From CAVYXK01 sp963708245 (lineage in GTDB: Bacteria > Pseudomonadota > Alphaproteobacteria > Acetobacterales > Acetobacteraceae), in the NCBI GenBank assembly GCA_963708245.1, contig OY970201.1, positions 4,216,001 to 4,280,000 on the forward strand: 64,000 nucleotides of DNA. Reading direction: 5' to 3'. A program made the translations under genes and the position numbers. Under the pieces are notes generated by a model, which was not told where the DNA came from, ran no database searches, and saw only the letters and a list, made by a program, of their open reading frames with translations. Each line of letters begins with the position of its first letter. Position 1 is the stretch's first letter. Of the stretch, positions 8,485 through 17,323 are shown piece by piece.

Positions 8485-10152
8485 ATGACCCGCATCGATA
8501 ACATGCGTATCGTGCGTGCGGCGCGCGGAACCGAGCTGACAGCGAAGTCCTGGCAGACGGAAGCGCCGTTGCGCATGCTGATGAACAACCTTGATCCGGA
8601 TGTTGCCGAACGTCCGGGCGAGCTCGTGGTATACGGCGGCATCGGCCGCGCGGCGCGCGATTGGGACTGTTTCGATCGCATCGCCGCGACATTGCGGCGG
8701 CTGGAAGGGGACCAGACGCTGCTGGTGCAGTCCGGCAAGCCGGTTGGCGTCTTCCAGACGCATCCCGACGCGCCGCGCGTGCTGATCGCCAATTCGAACC
8801 TGGTGCCGCATTGGGCAACATGGAGCCATTTCAACGAGCTCGATCGCAAGGGGTTGATGATGTACGGCCAGATGACGGCTGGTTCGTGGATCTATATCGG
8901 TAGCCAGGGCATCGTTCAGGGCACATATGAAACTTTCGCCGAAATTGGCCGCCGGCATTACGGTGGCAGCTTGGCCGGACGCTGGATCCTGACCGCCGGA
9001 CTGGGCGGCATGGGCGGCGCGCAGCCGCTGGCCGCGACGATGGCTGGCGCCTCGTTGCTCGCCGTCGAGTGCCAGCCGAGCCGGATCGAGATGCGGCTGA
9101 AGACTGGTTATCTTGATGCGCAAGCCCGTGATCTGGATGATGCGCTGACACGCATCGAGCGGTCGTGCAAGGAGGGCAGGCCGGTTTCTGTAGGGCTGCT
9201 GGGCAATGCCGCCGACGTGTTGCCCGAGTTGCTTCGCCGCGGCGTGCGGCCGGATGTGGTGACCGATCAGACGTCCTCGCACGATCCTGGCAACGGCTAT
9301 CTGCCCCAAGGCTGGACCGTGGCGGAGTGGGAGGCTCGCAAGGAGAGAGCGCCGCGCGAAGTGGAAACCGCGGCGCGGCGTTCCATCAGCGAGCATGTGC
9401 GGGCGATGCTCGCATTCCACCGGATGGGCGTGCCGACGGTTGATTACGGCAACAACATCCGCCAGGTCGCGCAAGAAGAAGGTGTCGCCGACGCGTTCGA
9501 TTTCCCCGGCTTCGTGCCGGCCTATATCCGCCCGCTATTCTGCCGCGGCATCGGACCGTTCCGCTGGGCTGCGCTGTCGGGCGATCCCGAGGACATCTAC
9601 CGCACCGACGCCAAGGTGCGCGAATTGCTGCCGGACGACGCGCATCTGCACAACTGGCTCGACATGGCGCGCACGCGCATCCGCTTTCAGGGCCTGCCGG
9701 CCCGTATCTGCTGGGTCGGCCTTGGCGATCGGCACCGGATCGGGCTTGCTTTCAACGAGATGGTGGCGAACGGGGAGCTGAAGGCGCCTATCGTGATCGG
9801 GCGTGATCATCTCGATGCCGGCTCGGTCGCATCGCCGAACCGGGAGACCGAGGCGATGCGCGACGGGTCCGACGCGGTCTCCGACTGGCCGTTGCTGAAC
9901 GCGCTGCTGAACTGCGCGAGCGGTGCGACTTGGGTTTCGGTACACCACGGTGGCGGCGTGGGCATGGGCTTCTCGCAGCACGCCGGCATGGTCATCGTGT
10001 GCGACGGCACCGACGCCGCAGCGCGGCGCATTGCCCGCGTGCTATGGAATGACCCGGCCAGCGGCGTCATGCGTCACGCCGACGCCGGCTATGAACTGGC
10101 GCTGGACTGTGCTCGCGAACATCACCTGGACCTTCCAGGGATCCTGAGCTGA
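8485..10152 (+). CDS. hutU: Urocanate hydratase (urocanase)
   Basis: Hydrates urocanate to 4-imidazolone-5-propanoate, using NAD+ as electrophile. 555 residues. N-terminal RAARGTELTAKSWQTEAPLRM, then NNLDP, VYGGIGRAARDW, ANSNLVPHWATW, and the NAD-binding TAGLGGMGGAQPLA are canonical. The conserved cysteine segment FCRGIGPFRWAALSGDP and the C-terminal HHGGGVGMGFSQHAG are present. ATG at 8485 is preferred over upstream in-frame codons because MTRIDN aligns with the usual start. The remaining pathway genes hutI and hutF/hutG are not in the window. Converges with a decayed oxygenase gene on the other strand one base after its stop. Confidence 0.96.
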   Translation: MTRIDNMRIVRAARGTELTAKSWQTEAPLRMLMNNLDPDVAERPGELVVYGGIGRAARDWDCFDRIAATLRRLEGDQTLLVQSGKPVGVFQTHPDAPRVLIANSNLVPHWATWSHFNELDRKGLMMYGQMTAGSWIYIGSQGIVQGTYETFAEIGRRHYGGSLAGRWILTAGLGGMGGAQPLAATMAGASLLAVECQPSRIEMRLKTGYLDAQARDLDDALTRIERSCKEGRPVSVGLLGNAADVLPELLRRGVRPDVVTDQTSSHDPGNGYLPQGWTVAEWEARKERAPREVETAARRSISEHVRAMLAFHRMGVPTVDYGNNIRQVAQEEGVADAFDFPGFVPAYIRPLFCRGIGPFRWAALSGDPEDIYRTDAKVRELLPDDAHLHNWLDMARTRIRFQGLPARICWVGLGDRHRIGLAFNEMVANGELKAPIVIGRDHLDAGSVASPNRETEAMRDGSDAVSDWPLLNALLNCASGATWVSVHHGGGVGMGFSQHAGMVIVCDGTDAAARRIARVLWNDPASGVMRHADAGYELALDCAREHHLDLPGILS

Positions 10153-10153
10153 C

Positions 10154-11126
10154 TCAGCCGATCGGCCCGTCTTTGTTCCAATCCCGGGCGTTGCTCTCCT
10201 GCATGAAGTCGCCGACCCGCAACGGAGGGTATTTCGCCGGCCGCCCCGGACCCGTACAGCTCGGCAGACACGCGACGACAGCGTCGAAATCAGGAATCGC
10301 GAAGAACGGAACCGAATAGCGCTCGACCCCTGACCGGTTGATGACCCGATGCGGTGTGGAGGCGAACCGGTCATTGGTCCAGCGCGCCATCATGTCGCCG
10401 ATGTTGATGACGAACGTCCCGGCCAGAGGCGGCACATCGATCCAGTCGTCGCCTCTCTCTACTTGCAGCCCGCCCACTTCGTCCTGGGCGAGGATAGTGA
10501 ACGCAGTGGTGTCGGAATGCGGGCGCAGCCCGAACTGGCGACCGGGTGTGACCGGCGGGTGTGACCGGCGGGTGTGGTGGATAGTGCAGCAGGTTGATCT
10601 GGGTCAGTGGCTTTCGATAGAACGCGCCGAAATAGTCCTCGGGAACCTCCAGCGCCAGCGCGAAGGCACGCAGCAAAGCGTCTGTCAGGCGTTCCATCTC
10701 GTCGTAATAGGCGATCAGCACCTCGCGCCAGCCAGGCAGATTGTCTGGCCATCAATTGAGGGCATGGACGCGGTTGCCGTCCTGGATATCGGGATCATCG
10801 GCCGGAAATTCATGCTGGTATTTGAAGCTTTCGTTCAGATCGGGGGCGTCCGCCTTGTCGCCGTACATGCGTGAGCGCAATGACTGATAGCCGCGGTTCT
10901 GCTTGGGCGTCAGCTTCACCTTCAGCCGCTCTTCCAGGGGAAGCGCGAAAAAGCGGCGCGACGCGGCGAACACCGCGTCGATCTGAGGCTGTGGAACGCC
11001 GTGGTGGGCCAGCTAGAAGAAGCCTGTTCCCTCGCAGGCCTCGCGTACGGCTTGGCCGATCCGTGCTTTGCCGGTTGCCGTTCCGCCGAGGAAGGGGCTG
11101 AAGTCTATCACCGGCACAGATGTCAT
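10154..11126 (-). pseudogene. 2-oxoglutarate/Fe(II) oxygenase, isopenicillin-N-synthase family, multiply broken
   Basis: Reads from ATG at 11126 (MTSVPVIDFSPFLGG) in one frame through two nonsense codons: TAG at 11013-11015 after ACEGTGFF, and TGA at 10752-10754 after NRVHALN. It is then thrown out of frame by a 13-bp tandem duplication at 10547-10572. Deleting one copy restores GRQFGLRPHSDTTAFTILAQ, with the first two iron ligands of the H-x-D...H triad; the third is in FASTPHRVINRSG. The repaired protein has 319 residues, normal for the family. Three independent lesions mark a true pseudogene. It lies directly downstream of the LivK-type gene on the same strand and may once have acted on the imported compound. 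Confidence 0.88.
10547..10572. repeat. 13-bp tandem duplication disrupting the oxygenase pseudogene
   Basis: The unit TGTGACCGGCGGG occurs twice back to back (10547-10559 and 10560-10572). Removing one unit restores the conserved PGRQFGLRPHSDTTA reading frame, so the duplication is a frame-breaking mutation rather than original sequence. Confidence 0.9.
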
Positions 11127-11172
11127 TGCACTGACTCCGCCGCGGCGGACGCGGCTTCTGTGGTGGCTCCGC

Positions 11173-12384
11173 CTATGCCTTTGCCCCCTCGATAACATCG
11201 CCGAAGCGGACCCAGGTCTTGCCGTTCCATTTCTGGAGCTGCATGGCCCGGATCGGGTGATAATTGGTCGAGCTGGTCGCGACCTTGATGCCCGGCAGCA
11301 GGGTCGGCACCTCCAACTCGGGGATGCTGGTGGCCTGCTTCAGCACGTTCTCGCGCGAGAAATCGCCGTTGCACGCTTGCAGTACGTGAAGCATTACTTT
11401 GCAGGCAGTGTAGCCATACACATAGTTGTTGTCGGTCAGGTCGGCGCCCGGCATCTGTTTGGCCATGAACGCGCGCCACTCGTTCATGCCGGTGTCGTTG
11501 GCCCAGGCGGGATCGGTGTTGTCTTTCAGCCAGCCGCTGGTGATGATGCCGACACCGTTTTCCATCCCCGCCGGCTGCATGACGGACCCGGCGGAAATCG
11601 ACACATTCGTCATGAAGAACATCGGTCGCCAATTCAGGTCGTGCACCGCGCGGATCGCCTGCGCCGCCTGCTTCGGTGCGGTCGCACAGATCAGCACGTC
11701 TGCCCCGGTACCCTGCAGCGTGGTAATCTGCGAATCGACTGTCGGATCGGTCACTTCATAAGACACCACTTTGGCGACGTGCTTGTCCCAGTCAGCCCCG
11801 AGCACGTCGCGAACGCCGGTCAGATAGTCCTTGCCGAAATCGTCGTTCTGATACAGGAACGCCATCTTCGCGTCCGGCTTCTGCTGCAGCGCATATTTCG
11901 CGTAGATCTGCGCCTCGGTGCGATAGCTCGGCTGCAAGCCGATGGTCCAGGGGAACTCCTTGTAGTTGCCCCATTTGTCGGCGCCCGTGGCGACGAACAG
12001 ATGCGGCACCTTGGCGTGGTTCAGGTAGCGCTCGATCGCCGTGTTGGTCGGCGTGCCTAGCGTGTTGAACAGGAAATCGACCTTCTCTTCCTCGACCAGC
12101 CGGCGAACATCCTCGACCGTACGGGGCGGCAGGTAGCCGTCGTCGAGCGAGATGAAATTGATCTTGTGGCCGGCAACGCCGCCCTGGTCGTTGACCATAC
12201 GGAAGAATGCCGTCTCGGTCTTGCCAATGGCGGCATAGGAAGAGGCGGGCCCGCTATACGGCATGGTGTTGCCGATCTTCACTTCGGTGGCGGTGACGCC
12301 TGGCGTCGCCTGCGCCCAGGCTCGCCCGCGCAAAGCCGCGGCCACCGCAACTCCGCCCGTAAGGGCCGCTCGTCTGCCGATCAT
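11173..12384 (-). CDS. Branched-chain amino acid-type ABC transporter substrate-binding protein (LivK family)
   Basis: Periplasmic type I binding protein, 403 residues. ATG at 12384 is preceded by GGAGACGG. The leader MIGRRAALTGGVAVAAAL ends at AWAQA and has a twin arginine. The mature part begins VTATEVKIGNTMPYSGPAS, the family's ligand-pocket start, with SLDDGYLPPRTVEDVRRLVEE and FLYQNDDFGKDY as further typical segments. No permease or ATPase genes adjoin it on this strand. The compounds carried by this subfamily are very varied (amino acids, aromatic acids, amides), so substrate cannot be named. The dead oxygenase gene lies 46 bp downstream. Confidence 0.9.
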   Translation of the reverse strand: MIGRRAALTGGVAVAAALRGRAWAQATPGVTATEVKIGNTMPYSGPASSYAAIGKTETAFFRMVNDQGGVAGHKINFISLDDGYLPPRTVEDVRRLVEEEKVDFLFNTLGTPTNTAIERYLNHAKVPHLFVATGADKWGNYKEFPWTIGLQPSYRTEAQIYAKYALQQKPDAKMAFLYQNDDFGKDYLTGVRDVLGADWDKHVAKVVSYEVTDPTVDSQITTLQGTGADVLICATAPKQAAQAIRAVHDLNWRPMFFMTNVSISAGSVMQPAGMENGVGIITSGWLKDNTDPAWANDTGMNEWRAFMAKQMPGADLTDNNYVYGYTACKVMLHVLQACNGDFSRENVLKQATSIPELEVPTLLPGIKVATSSTNYHPIRAMQLQKWNGKTWVRFGDVIEGAKA

Positions 12385-12508
12385 GTCGTTCCGTCTCCCT
12401 TGACCCGCTTGCTTGTCGATCCGCCGGCGCCGAGGCTGAATCGCCGGCCGGCACGCCTTTGTGGCCGGCCGGCGCGCGGTCCGCAATATCCCTGGAGGAG
12501 GTACGTCG

Positions 12509-12934
12509 ATGGATGCGCTCGAAACCCTGGCGCAGCACAAGCTGCCCTTTGCAGAGCTGCTCGGAATCCGCATCACGGGGGCTGCGCTGGACCGGGTCGT
12601 GGGCGAAATGGTGGTGCGGCCGGAGCTCTGCACCTCGCCGGCAGTGCTGCATGGCGGGGCGATCATGGCTTTCGCTGACACGCTGGGGGCGATGGGCACC
12701 GTGCTCAACCTGCCGCCGGGCGCCGGCACGACAACGATCGAGAGCAAGACGAATTTCATGGCGCCGGCACCGTCCGGCACGACAGTGACCGGCGAGGCGA
12801 CGCCGCTGCATCGCGGGCGGCGCACGATGGTCTGGCAGACACGCATCACGACCGATCAGGGGCGGCTGGTTGCACTGGTGATCCAGACGCAACTTGTGCT
12901 CCCGCCGCGGAACGGGGGCACGAAGCTCGAATGA
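12509..12934 (+). CDS. PaaI-family hotdog-fold thioesterase
   Basis: Small acyl-CoA thioesterase of the PaaI/4-hydroxybenzoyl-CoA thioesterase superfamily, 141 residues. The hotdog signature VLHGGAIMAFADTLGAMGT is at about residues 49-67. The later ESKTNFMAPAPSGTTVTGEA and GRRTMVWQTRI strands are typical. ATG at 12509 has GGAGGAGG upstream. Transcribed away from the LivK-type gene. Nothing nearby shows which acyl-CoA it hydrolyses. Confidence 0.87.
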   Translation: MDALETLAQHKLPFAELLGIRITGAALDRVVGEMVVRPELCTSPAVLHGGAIMAFADTLGAMGTVLNLPPGAGTTTIESKTNFMAPAPSGTTVTGEATPLHRGRRTMVWQTRITTDQGRLVALVIQTQLVLPPRNGGTKLE

Positions 12935-13050
12935 ACCGGCTTGTACCAGCCGGTTTATCGATGACCGTTATCGACCCAACTCGGCCGCCGCACCACTCAT
13001 CGAGTGATCCCAGAACCGGACGTTCATCGCGGCGCGGCGCCGACTGCTGT

Positions 13051-13152
13051 GGGCTTCACATCGCCGACGCGTCGATCATGCCGGGTGCGACGGCTGGCAA
13101 CACGATGGCCCCGTGCGGGGTGATAGGCGAGCTGGCCGCGGCCTTCCTCAAG
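13051..13152 (+). pseudogene. Fragment resembling the C-terminus of a GMC oxidoreductase
   Basis: A 34-codon stretch reads GLHIADASIMPGATAGNTMAP, which resembles the conserved C-terminal GMC motif (VVDASVMP, GNTNAP) that holds the catalytic His/Asn region. No start, FAD-binding part or upstream homology is present. I take it as the leftover of a deleted gene; chance similarity is possible. Confidence 0.45.
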
Positions 13153-13325
13153 CCGCGGCCGGCGGAAGGCGGCAGGCTTTCCCTGCCCATGGCGGCTGCT
13201 GACTCTCAATCACGATTGATCTGCACGGCGCGGAGCTGCATATCAGCGCCACACCCAAGATGCACCGATGTCCGCGATCACCGATATCACCGGCCGGGCA
13301 TTCGTGCACGTGAGAGGAGAACACG

Positions 13326-13863
13326 ATGACTGACGACACGCACAAATGCCGACACCTGGGCAGAGCATCAGCGCTCCGAGTTCGAGACCTTGGATGTTGA
13401 GCAGGCGCTTCGGACCATGACGCCGGAACCTTACGTCAATCATGTGCCGACGATGACGGGCGGTTTCGGTGCCGCGGAGCTCAGGCGATTCTACCGCGAC
13501 CACTTCATCGGCCAATGGCCGTCGGACACCACGATAACGCCGATCAGCCGCACCGCAGGGGACGACCAGATCGTCGATGAGATGCTGATCGCATTCACGC
13601 ATGACCGCGTCATCGACTGCATCCTGCCGGGTGTCGCTCCGACAGGCCGCAAGATCGAAGTCCCGACCGTGGCGATCGTCCGCTTCGAGAACGGCAAGGT
13701 CGCGCGCGAGCACATCTACTGGGACCAGGCCTCGGTGCTGGTTCAGGCCGGTCTCATCGATCCCGAAGGGCTTCCTGTCGCCGGCGCCGAAGTGGCGGCG
13801 AAGGTGAAAGATCCGACCCTGCCGAGCAACACGCTGATCAGGACACGCACGCAAGCGTCCTGA
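13326..13863 (+). pseudogene. SnoaL/NTF2-like protein with N-terminal +1 frameshift
   Basis: The long frame contains a compact alpha+beta domain: TMTPEPYVNHVPTMTGG, ELRRFYRDHFIGQWP, VDEMLIAFTHD, PTGRKIEVPTVAIVRFENG and REHIYWDQASVL. This is the signature of SnoaL-like polyketide-cyclase/NTF2-fold proteins. The natural start is ATG at 13326 (AGAGGAGA upstream, MTDDTH), but it is one base out of phase; removing one A of AAA at 13344-13346 gives MTDDTHNADTWAEHQ and a 178-residue protein. A shorter product from 13390 could still be made. These proteins are hydrolases, isomerases or binding proteins; the role is unknown. Confidence 0.7.
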
Positions 13864-14049
13864 TCCAGCGAGTGCTCCCACCGAGTGGCGGCGGATCACG
13901 GTGATCCGCTGCGCTACAGGCGCAGCCTGACCACCGCATACCGCAACACCGCGGCAATCTGCACATCGCAGAGTTGTGCCGCTGTGAACACTTAACGCCA
14001 GAATTTGCGGCACTTAATCCCAACAGCGAGTCAAGAGGGAGACTTAAAG

Positions 14050-14762
14050 GTGACGTCTAACCCGAAGGAGTATGTCCTGTTCACCGCGCCAAATACCTGC
14101 GCGCGCGTGCCGACGATTGCGCTTGAAGAGATCGGGCTTCCCTTCCAGACGCGCCTGATCCGGTTCATGCGCAATGAGCACACCTCCGAGAGCTTTCGAG
14201 CTATAAATCCCAGAGGGTCCCTGCGCTCCTCTGCAACGGGCAGGCCTTGACTGAGAACGTTGCAATATTGCGGTTCTTGGCGCGGCGGCATCCGTGCGCG
14301 AAACTGCTGCCGTCAGTTTCAAGTGACCTGGATGATGCCCGTCAGATCGCTGATCTTTGCTATTGCTCCGCGACACTGCACCCGATCGTCACTCGGATTC
14401 GTATTCCGACGCGCTTCGCCGAAGATGCAACAGCCCAAGCCGACGTTTGGAGAAGGGCCGTCGCTGCCATGGCGGTGCAATTCACCCTTGTCGAACGCCG
14501 GCTCTCCGAAAGTGAGTGGTGGTACGGCTCCGATTGGTCGATCATGGATGCGTATCTGAATTGGTGCTGGTTCCGCGTCACCGGGGCGGGCTTTGACCCA
14601 ACGCCCTTCCCACGTTTTGCAGCTCACGCTGAGCGCATCGCCGAACGTCCGTCCGTGCAGCGTGCACTGCGACGGGAACAAGCGGATGAGGATACTTTGG
14701 AGGCTGAGGGCCTTCTGTTCGTCCCGCCTCCGCCGCCCATTCAAGCGACCGAGAACAGATGA
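14050..14762 (+). pseudogene. Glutathione S-transferase family protein, frameshifted
   Basis: GTG at 14050 follows AGGGAGA. The first frame encodes an N-terminal thioredoxin-fold half (YVLFTAPNTCARVPTIALEE, FRAINPRG). The second encodes the rest (VPALLCNGQALTENVAILR, then the helical C-terminal domain ending near ERPSVQRAL). The break lies at 14211-14218, where one base seems missing: restoring a G gives NPRGVPALL, the usual cis-proline region. Repaired length is about 237 residues, normal for the family. Whether decay or read error cannot be told from one sequence. Confidence 0.75.
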
Positions 14763-15457
14763 CGTGCCCGCGCAATCTCGTCGTTCCCTTGGCCGTACGG
14801 ATTCCACCATATTCGCCCCGGATGATGTGCGTAGTGGTCAACGGCTGCCGCCGGCAATCCCAGTGAACGAACGTCCAGCTTCTTGCCCTCGATCGCCCCA
14901 AAGCCGCCAGTCCGCCTCGGCCAAGTCCGGCCTGGAGCCGAGTGGCCGGTTTCCGGGCTCCCAGCCCGGAAGCGGACCGTCGCAAAACCACCCCGAGCGG
15001 CCGTAGCGGGGCTGCCACCTGAACCGCCGGAGTCGACCCCGTTCCGGGCATTGCAACGCTGGCGCGGACGGCAGTGGGCCTGTCAACCAGCAGCACACCC
15101 CAAGCCCAGGCGCGCTAGCGTAGGCGACCGCCGTTCACAGTCAAAGGAGCCGCGGCCGTAACGTCCGCGGCGCCCTTGAGCTGGCAGCCCAGCTTGCCCG
15201 CAATCAGGCGTGTGGAGGCTTGTACTCGGTCTTGGTCTGGTTGGCCTGCTTCATCGCCGCCTCGGCTTCCTGAGCCGTCAGCAGCGTCGTAGTCTCGAAA
15301 CGGGAAAACCCGCCTGTGGCCGTAGCCGACCCAAACCGGACAGCCGCTTGATCAATGCTCCGGGCACCCCATGATTCTTGTGGCGGGAGCTGCTGGACGC
15401 GGCGGCGTCCGCGCACGATGTACCGCCCGAAATGCCAGCCATTTGTGGGAGGGTCAA
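14763..15457. other. Non-coding or decayed stretch
   Basis: Open frames on both strands here are short and proline/arginine-rich, as expected from random high-GC sequence. A minus-strand frame at about 15204-15290 ends in AAMKQANQTKTEYKPPHA, which looks protein-like but has no recognisable start or family. No RNA gene or clear promoter was seen. Confidence 0.5.
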
Positions 15458-15631
15458 ATGCCGTGGACTCCGGATGACGCGGAAATGCATACGCACAAGG
15501 CGACAACATGGGCGCTGAAGGAACTTTGGGCGAAAGTCGCAAACGAATGCCTGGAACGAACCGGCGACGAAGGCCGTGCGATCCGGGAAGCGAACGCCGT
15601 CATCGCGCGGCAGGCGGAAGCGACCTACTAG
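15458..15631 (+). CDS. Small conserved-type protein of unknown function (MPWTPDDA start)
   Basis: 57 residues from ATG at 15458, with GGGAGGG upstream. The sequence starts MPWTPDDAEMHTHKATT and ends with ERTGDEGRAIREANAVIAR. I recall short proteobacterial proteins that begin MPWTP-DA-HT-KA and end with a -AIR-AN-V--R helix, and this fits them. No function is known to me. Predicted soluble, largely helical and charged. Stands alone between two non-coding stretches, 71 bp from the convergent tautomerase gene. Confidence 0.7.
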   Translation: MPWTPDDAEMHTHKATTWALKELWAKVANECLERTGDEGRAIREANAVIARQAEATY

Positions 15632-15702
15632 CCCAGATTCCTTGCCGGCGGCACTCCCGCCACCCTATTGATCGGCGGGAGTTGCTGCACCGTCCCGGGC
15701 TG

Positions 15703-15933
15703 CTACACTGGGTTGTAGCCGGGTTTCTTGTACAGCGTATCCGATTTTGCGATTATGTCCGGCTTATAGACCTTCTCGACCCAATCGTCCGGCTCGATAT
15801 CTTCGATGCTCACCGAGACCGATTGCTCCGCACAATCGGCGCCAGCCATCACAGCTTTCGTAACCTCCTCGGCGATTCTGGCTTTCTGTTGCTCCGATCT
15901 TCCGGCGTAGAGCTTTACAATCACGTGGGGCAT
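15703..15933 (-). CDS. 4-oxalocrotonate tautomerase-like protein
   Basis: 76 residues. After Met removal the N-terminal residue is Pro (MPHVIVKLYAGRSEQQKARI), the catalytic base of the tautomerase superfamily. The helix AEEVTKAV and the later SVSIEDIEPDDWVEKVY, with the usual W, complete a beta-alpha-beta unit. Such proteins keto-enol tautomerise unsaturated acids or are uncharacterised isomerases. The SDR gene lies 17 bp upstream on the same strand, so they are probably co-transcribed. Confidence 0.88.
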   Translation of the reverse strand: MPHVIVKLYAGRSEQQKARIAEEVTKAVMAGADCAEQSVSVSIEDIEPDDWVEKVYKPDIIAKSDTLYKKPGYNPV

Positions 15934-15950
15934 TTTTTCAGTCCTTCCGC

Positions 15951-16694
15951 TCAGTATTCCTGGCGCGTGGGCCGGAACAGGATTTCGTTGATGTCCACAT
16001 CATCCGGTTGGCCGATGGCGAACACGACCGCGCGCGCGAACAAATCGGCCGGAATCGCGTTCTCATAGACCTTGCGGAGTCTCTCAGCGATATCCGGCTC
16101 GGTTGTACTCTGGGGCAGTTCCGTGGCTACCGCGCCCGGCGAAATGACCGTCGTGCGAATGTTGTAAGGCTTCACTTCCTGGCGCAGTCCTTCGGAAAGG
16201 GCTCGCACGGCATGTTTGGTGGCCGCATAGACTGCGAAGCCGGGCCCGACCTTATGGCCGGCCACAGAAGAGACGTTGATGAAATGCCCTGCTTTCTGCT
16301 GCTTCATATGCGGCAGCGCCGCGGCAATACCGTACAGCACGCCCTTGATGTTCACGTCAATCATCCGGTCCCACTCGTCGATCTTGAGGCGCTCGAGCGG
16401 CGCCTGTGGCATAAGTCCGGCATTGTTGATCATCACATCAATCCGCCCGTATGCCTGCACGGCTGCTTCCACCAATTTCTTGACCTGCTCGCGGTCAGTG
16501 ACATCGGTCGTCATAGCGATTGCCTTACCGCCACTGCCAGTCAGCTCGCGAGCCAGCGCCTGGATGCGATCCTGGCGCCGCGCGCCCAACACCACGCTCG
16601 CGCCCTGTGTGGAGAGATGCCGCGCGGTTGCCTCGCCGAGGCCGCTGCTCGCACCCGTGATGACGACGACCTTTCCTTCGATGTTGTTGCTCAT
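15951..16694 (-). CDS. Short-chain dehydrogenase/reductase (SDR)
   Basis: NAD(P)-dependent oxidoreductase of the classical SDR family, 247 residues from ATG at 16694. Cofactor motif TGASSGLG at residues 13-20; NNAG in MINNAGLM; catalytic Ser in INVSSVAG and YxxxK in YAATKHA. The Arg after the first strand (GARR) suggests NADP(H). An in-frame ATG at 16724 would add ten residues; neither has a strong ribosome site. Likely the first gene of a two-gene unit with the tautomerase. Substrate unknown. Confidence 0.92.
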   Translation of the reverse strand: MSNNIEGKVVVITGASSGLGEATARHLSTQGASVVLGARRQDRIQALARELTGSGGKAIAMTTDVTDREQVKKLVEAAVQAYGRIDVMINNAGLMPQAPLERLKIDEWDRMIDVNIKGVLYGIAAALPHMKQQKAGHFINVSSVAGHKVGPGFAVYAATKHAVRALSEGLRQEVKPYNIRTTVISPGAVATELPQSTTEPDIAERLRKVYENAIPADLFARAVVFAIGQPDDVDINEILFRPTRQEY

Positions 16695-16870
16695 AGCTTT
16701 TACTCTTTCTGTCATGATGGCCATTCAGCGGCCGGACAAGTCGCAGGGATTGGTCATTCCCTTGCGTCCAAGCTCGATGGCAGAGACATCGAGGTCACTG
16801 TTTCCGAGTTCCCGCTTTTGAATCTTCTGAGTTATGCTTTTGAGTTACAGATTGGAGCAGCCGCGACGGT

Positions 16871-17266
16871 TCAGCTGCGGTATTGCTCGTCGCTCACCTT
16901 TTCCATCCAGTCGACGACCTTGCCGTTCAGCGCTTCCTGAATGGCGATATGGGTCATTGCTGTGGTTGGCGTGGCCCCGTGCCAGTGCTTCTCGCCCGGC
17001 GAGAACCAGACCACGTCGCCCGGCCGGATTTCCTCCACCGGTCCGCCCTCGCGTTGGACCCAGCCGCAGCCGGCCATGACGATCAACGTCTGACCCAGTG
17101 GATGCGTATGCCAGGCCGTCCGGGCGCCAGGCTCGAACGTCACGCTGGCGCCACGAGCACGTGCCGGATCTGGCGCCTGGAACAGCGGGTCGATACGGAC
17201 CGAGCCGGTGAAATAGTCCGCGGGTCCCTTGCCGGACGGCCGTGAACCGCTTCGCATGATCTCCAT
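16871..17266 (-). CDS. Cupin-domain protein
   Basis: Single-cupin protein of 131 residues. Cupin motif 1 is GARTAWHTHPLGQTLIVMAG, with the metal-binding His pair and Gln; motif 2 is RPGDVVWFSPGEKHWHGATP with the third His. It belongs to the small cupins often next to carboxymuconolactone decarboxylase or SDR genes; they bind a divalent metal and are often quercetinase-like or of unknown role. The first 14-16 codons reappear, diverged, in front of the DUF1127 gene at 18176-18220, which suggests a second cupin gene was once there. Confidence 0.88.
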   Translation of the reverse strand: MEIMRSGSRPSGKGPADYFTGSVRIDPLFQAPDPARARGASVTFEPGARTAWHTHPLGQTLIVMAGCGWVQREGGPVEEIRPGDVVWFSPGEKHWHGATPTTAMTHIAIQEALNGKVVDWMEKVSDEQYRS

Positions 17267-17323
17267 TGTTTCGTTGCTCCATTTTGTTGGGACAGTCGGC
17301 GTAGGCGCCGATGCGGTGGCGGG

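Noticed and set aside
7939..9474. 511-codon minus-strand open frame over hutH and hutU
   Set aside because: Shadow of two unmistakable enzymes on the other strand; Arg/His-rich without family motif.
15204..15542. Minus-strand frame ending AAMKQANQTKTEYKPPHA
   Set aside because: Only the last about 30 codons look like protein; no start, ribosome site or family. Possibly the tail of a lost gene.
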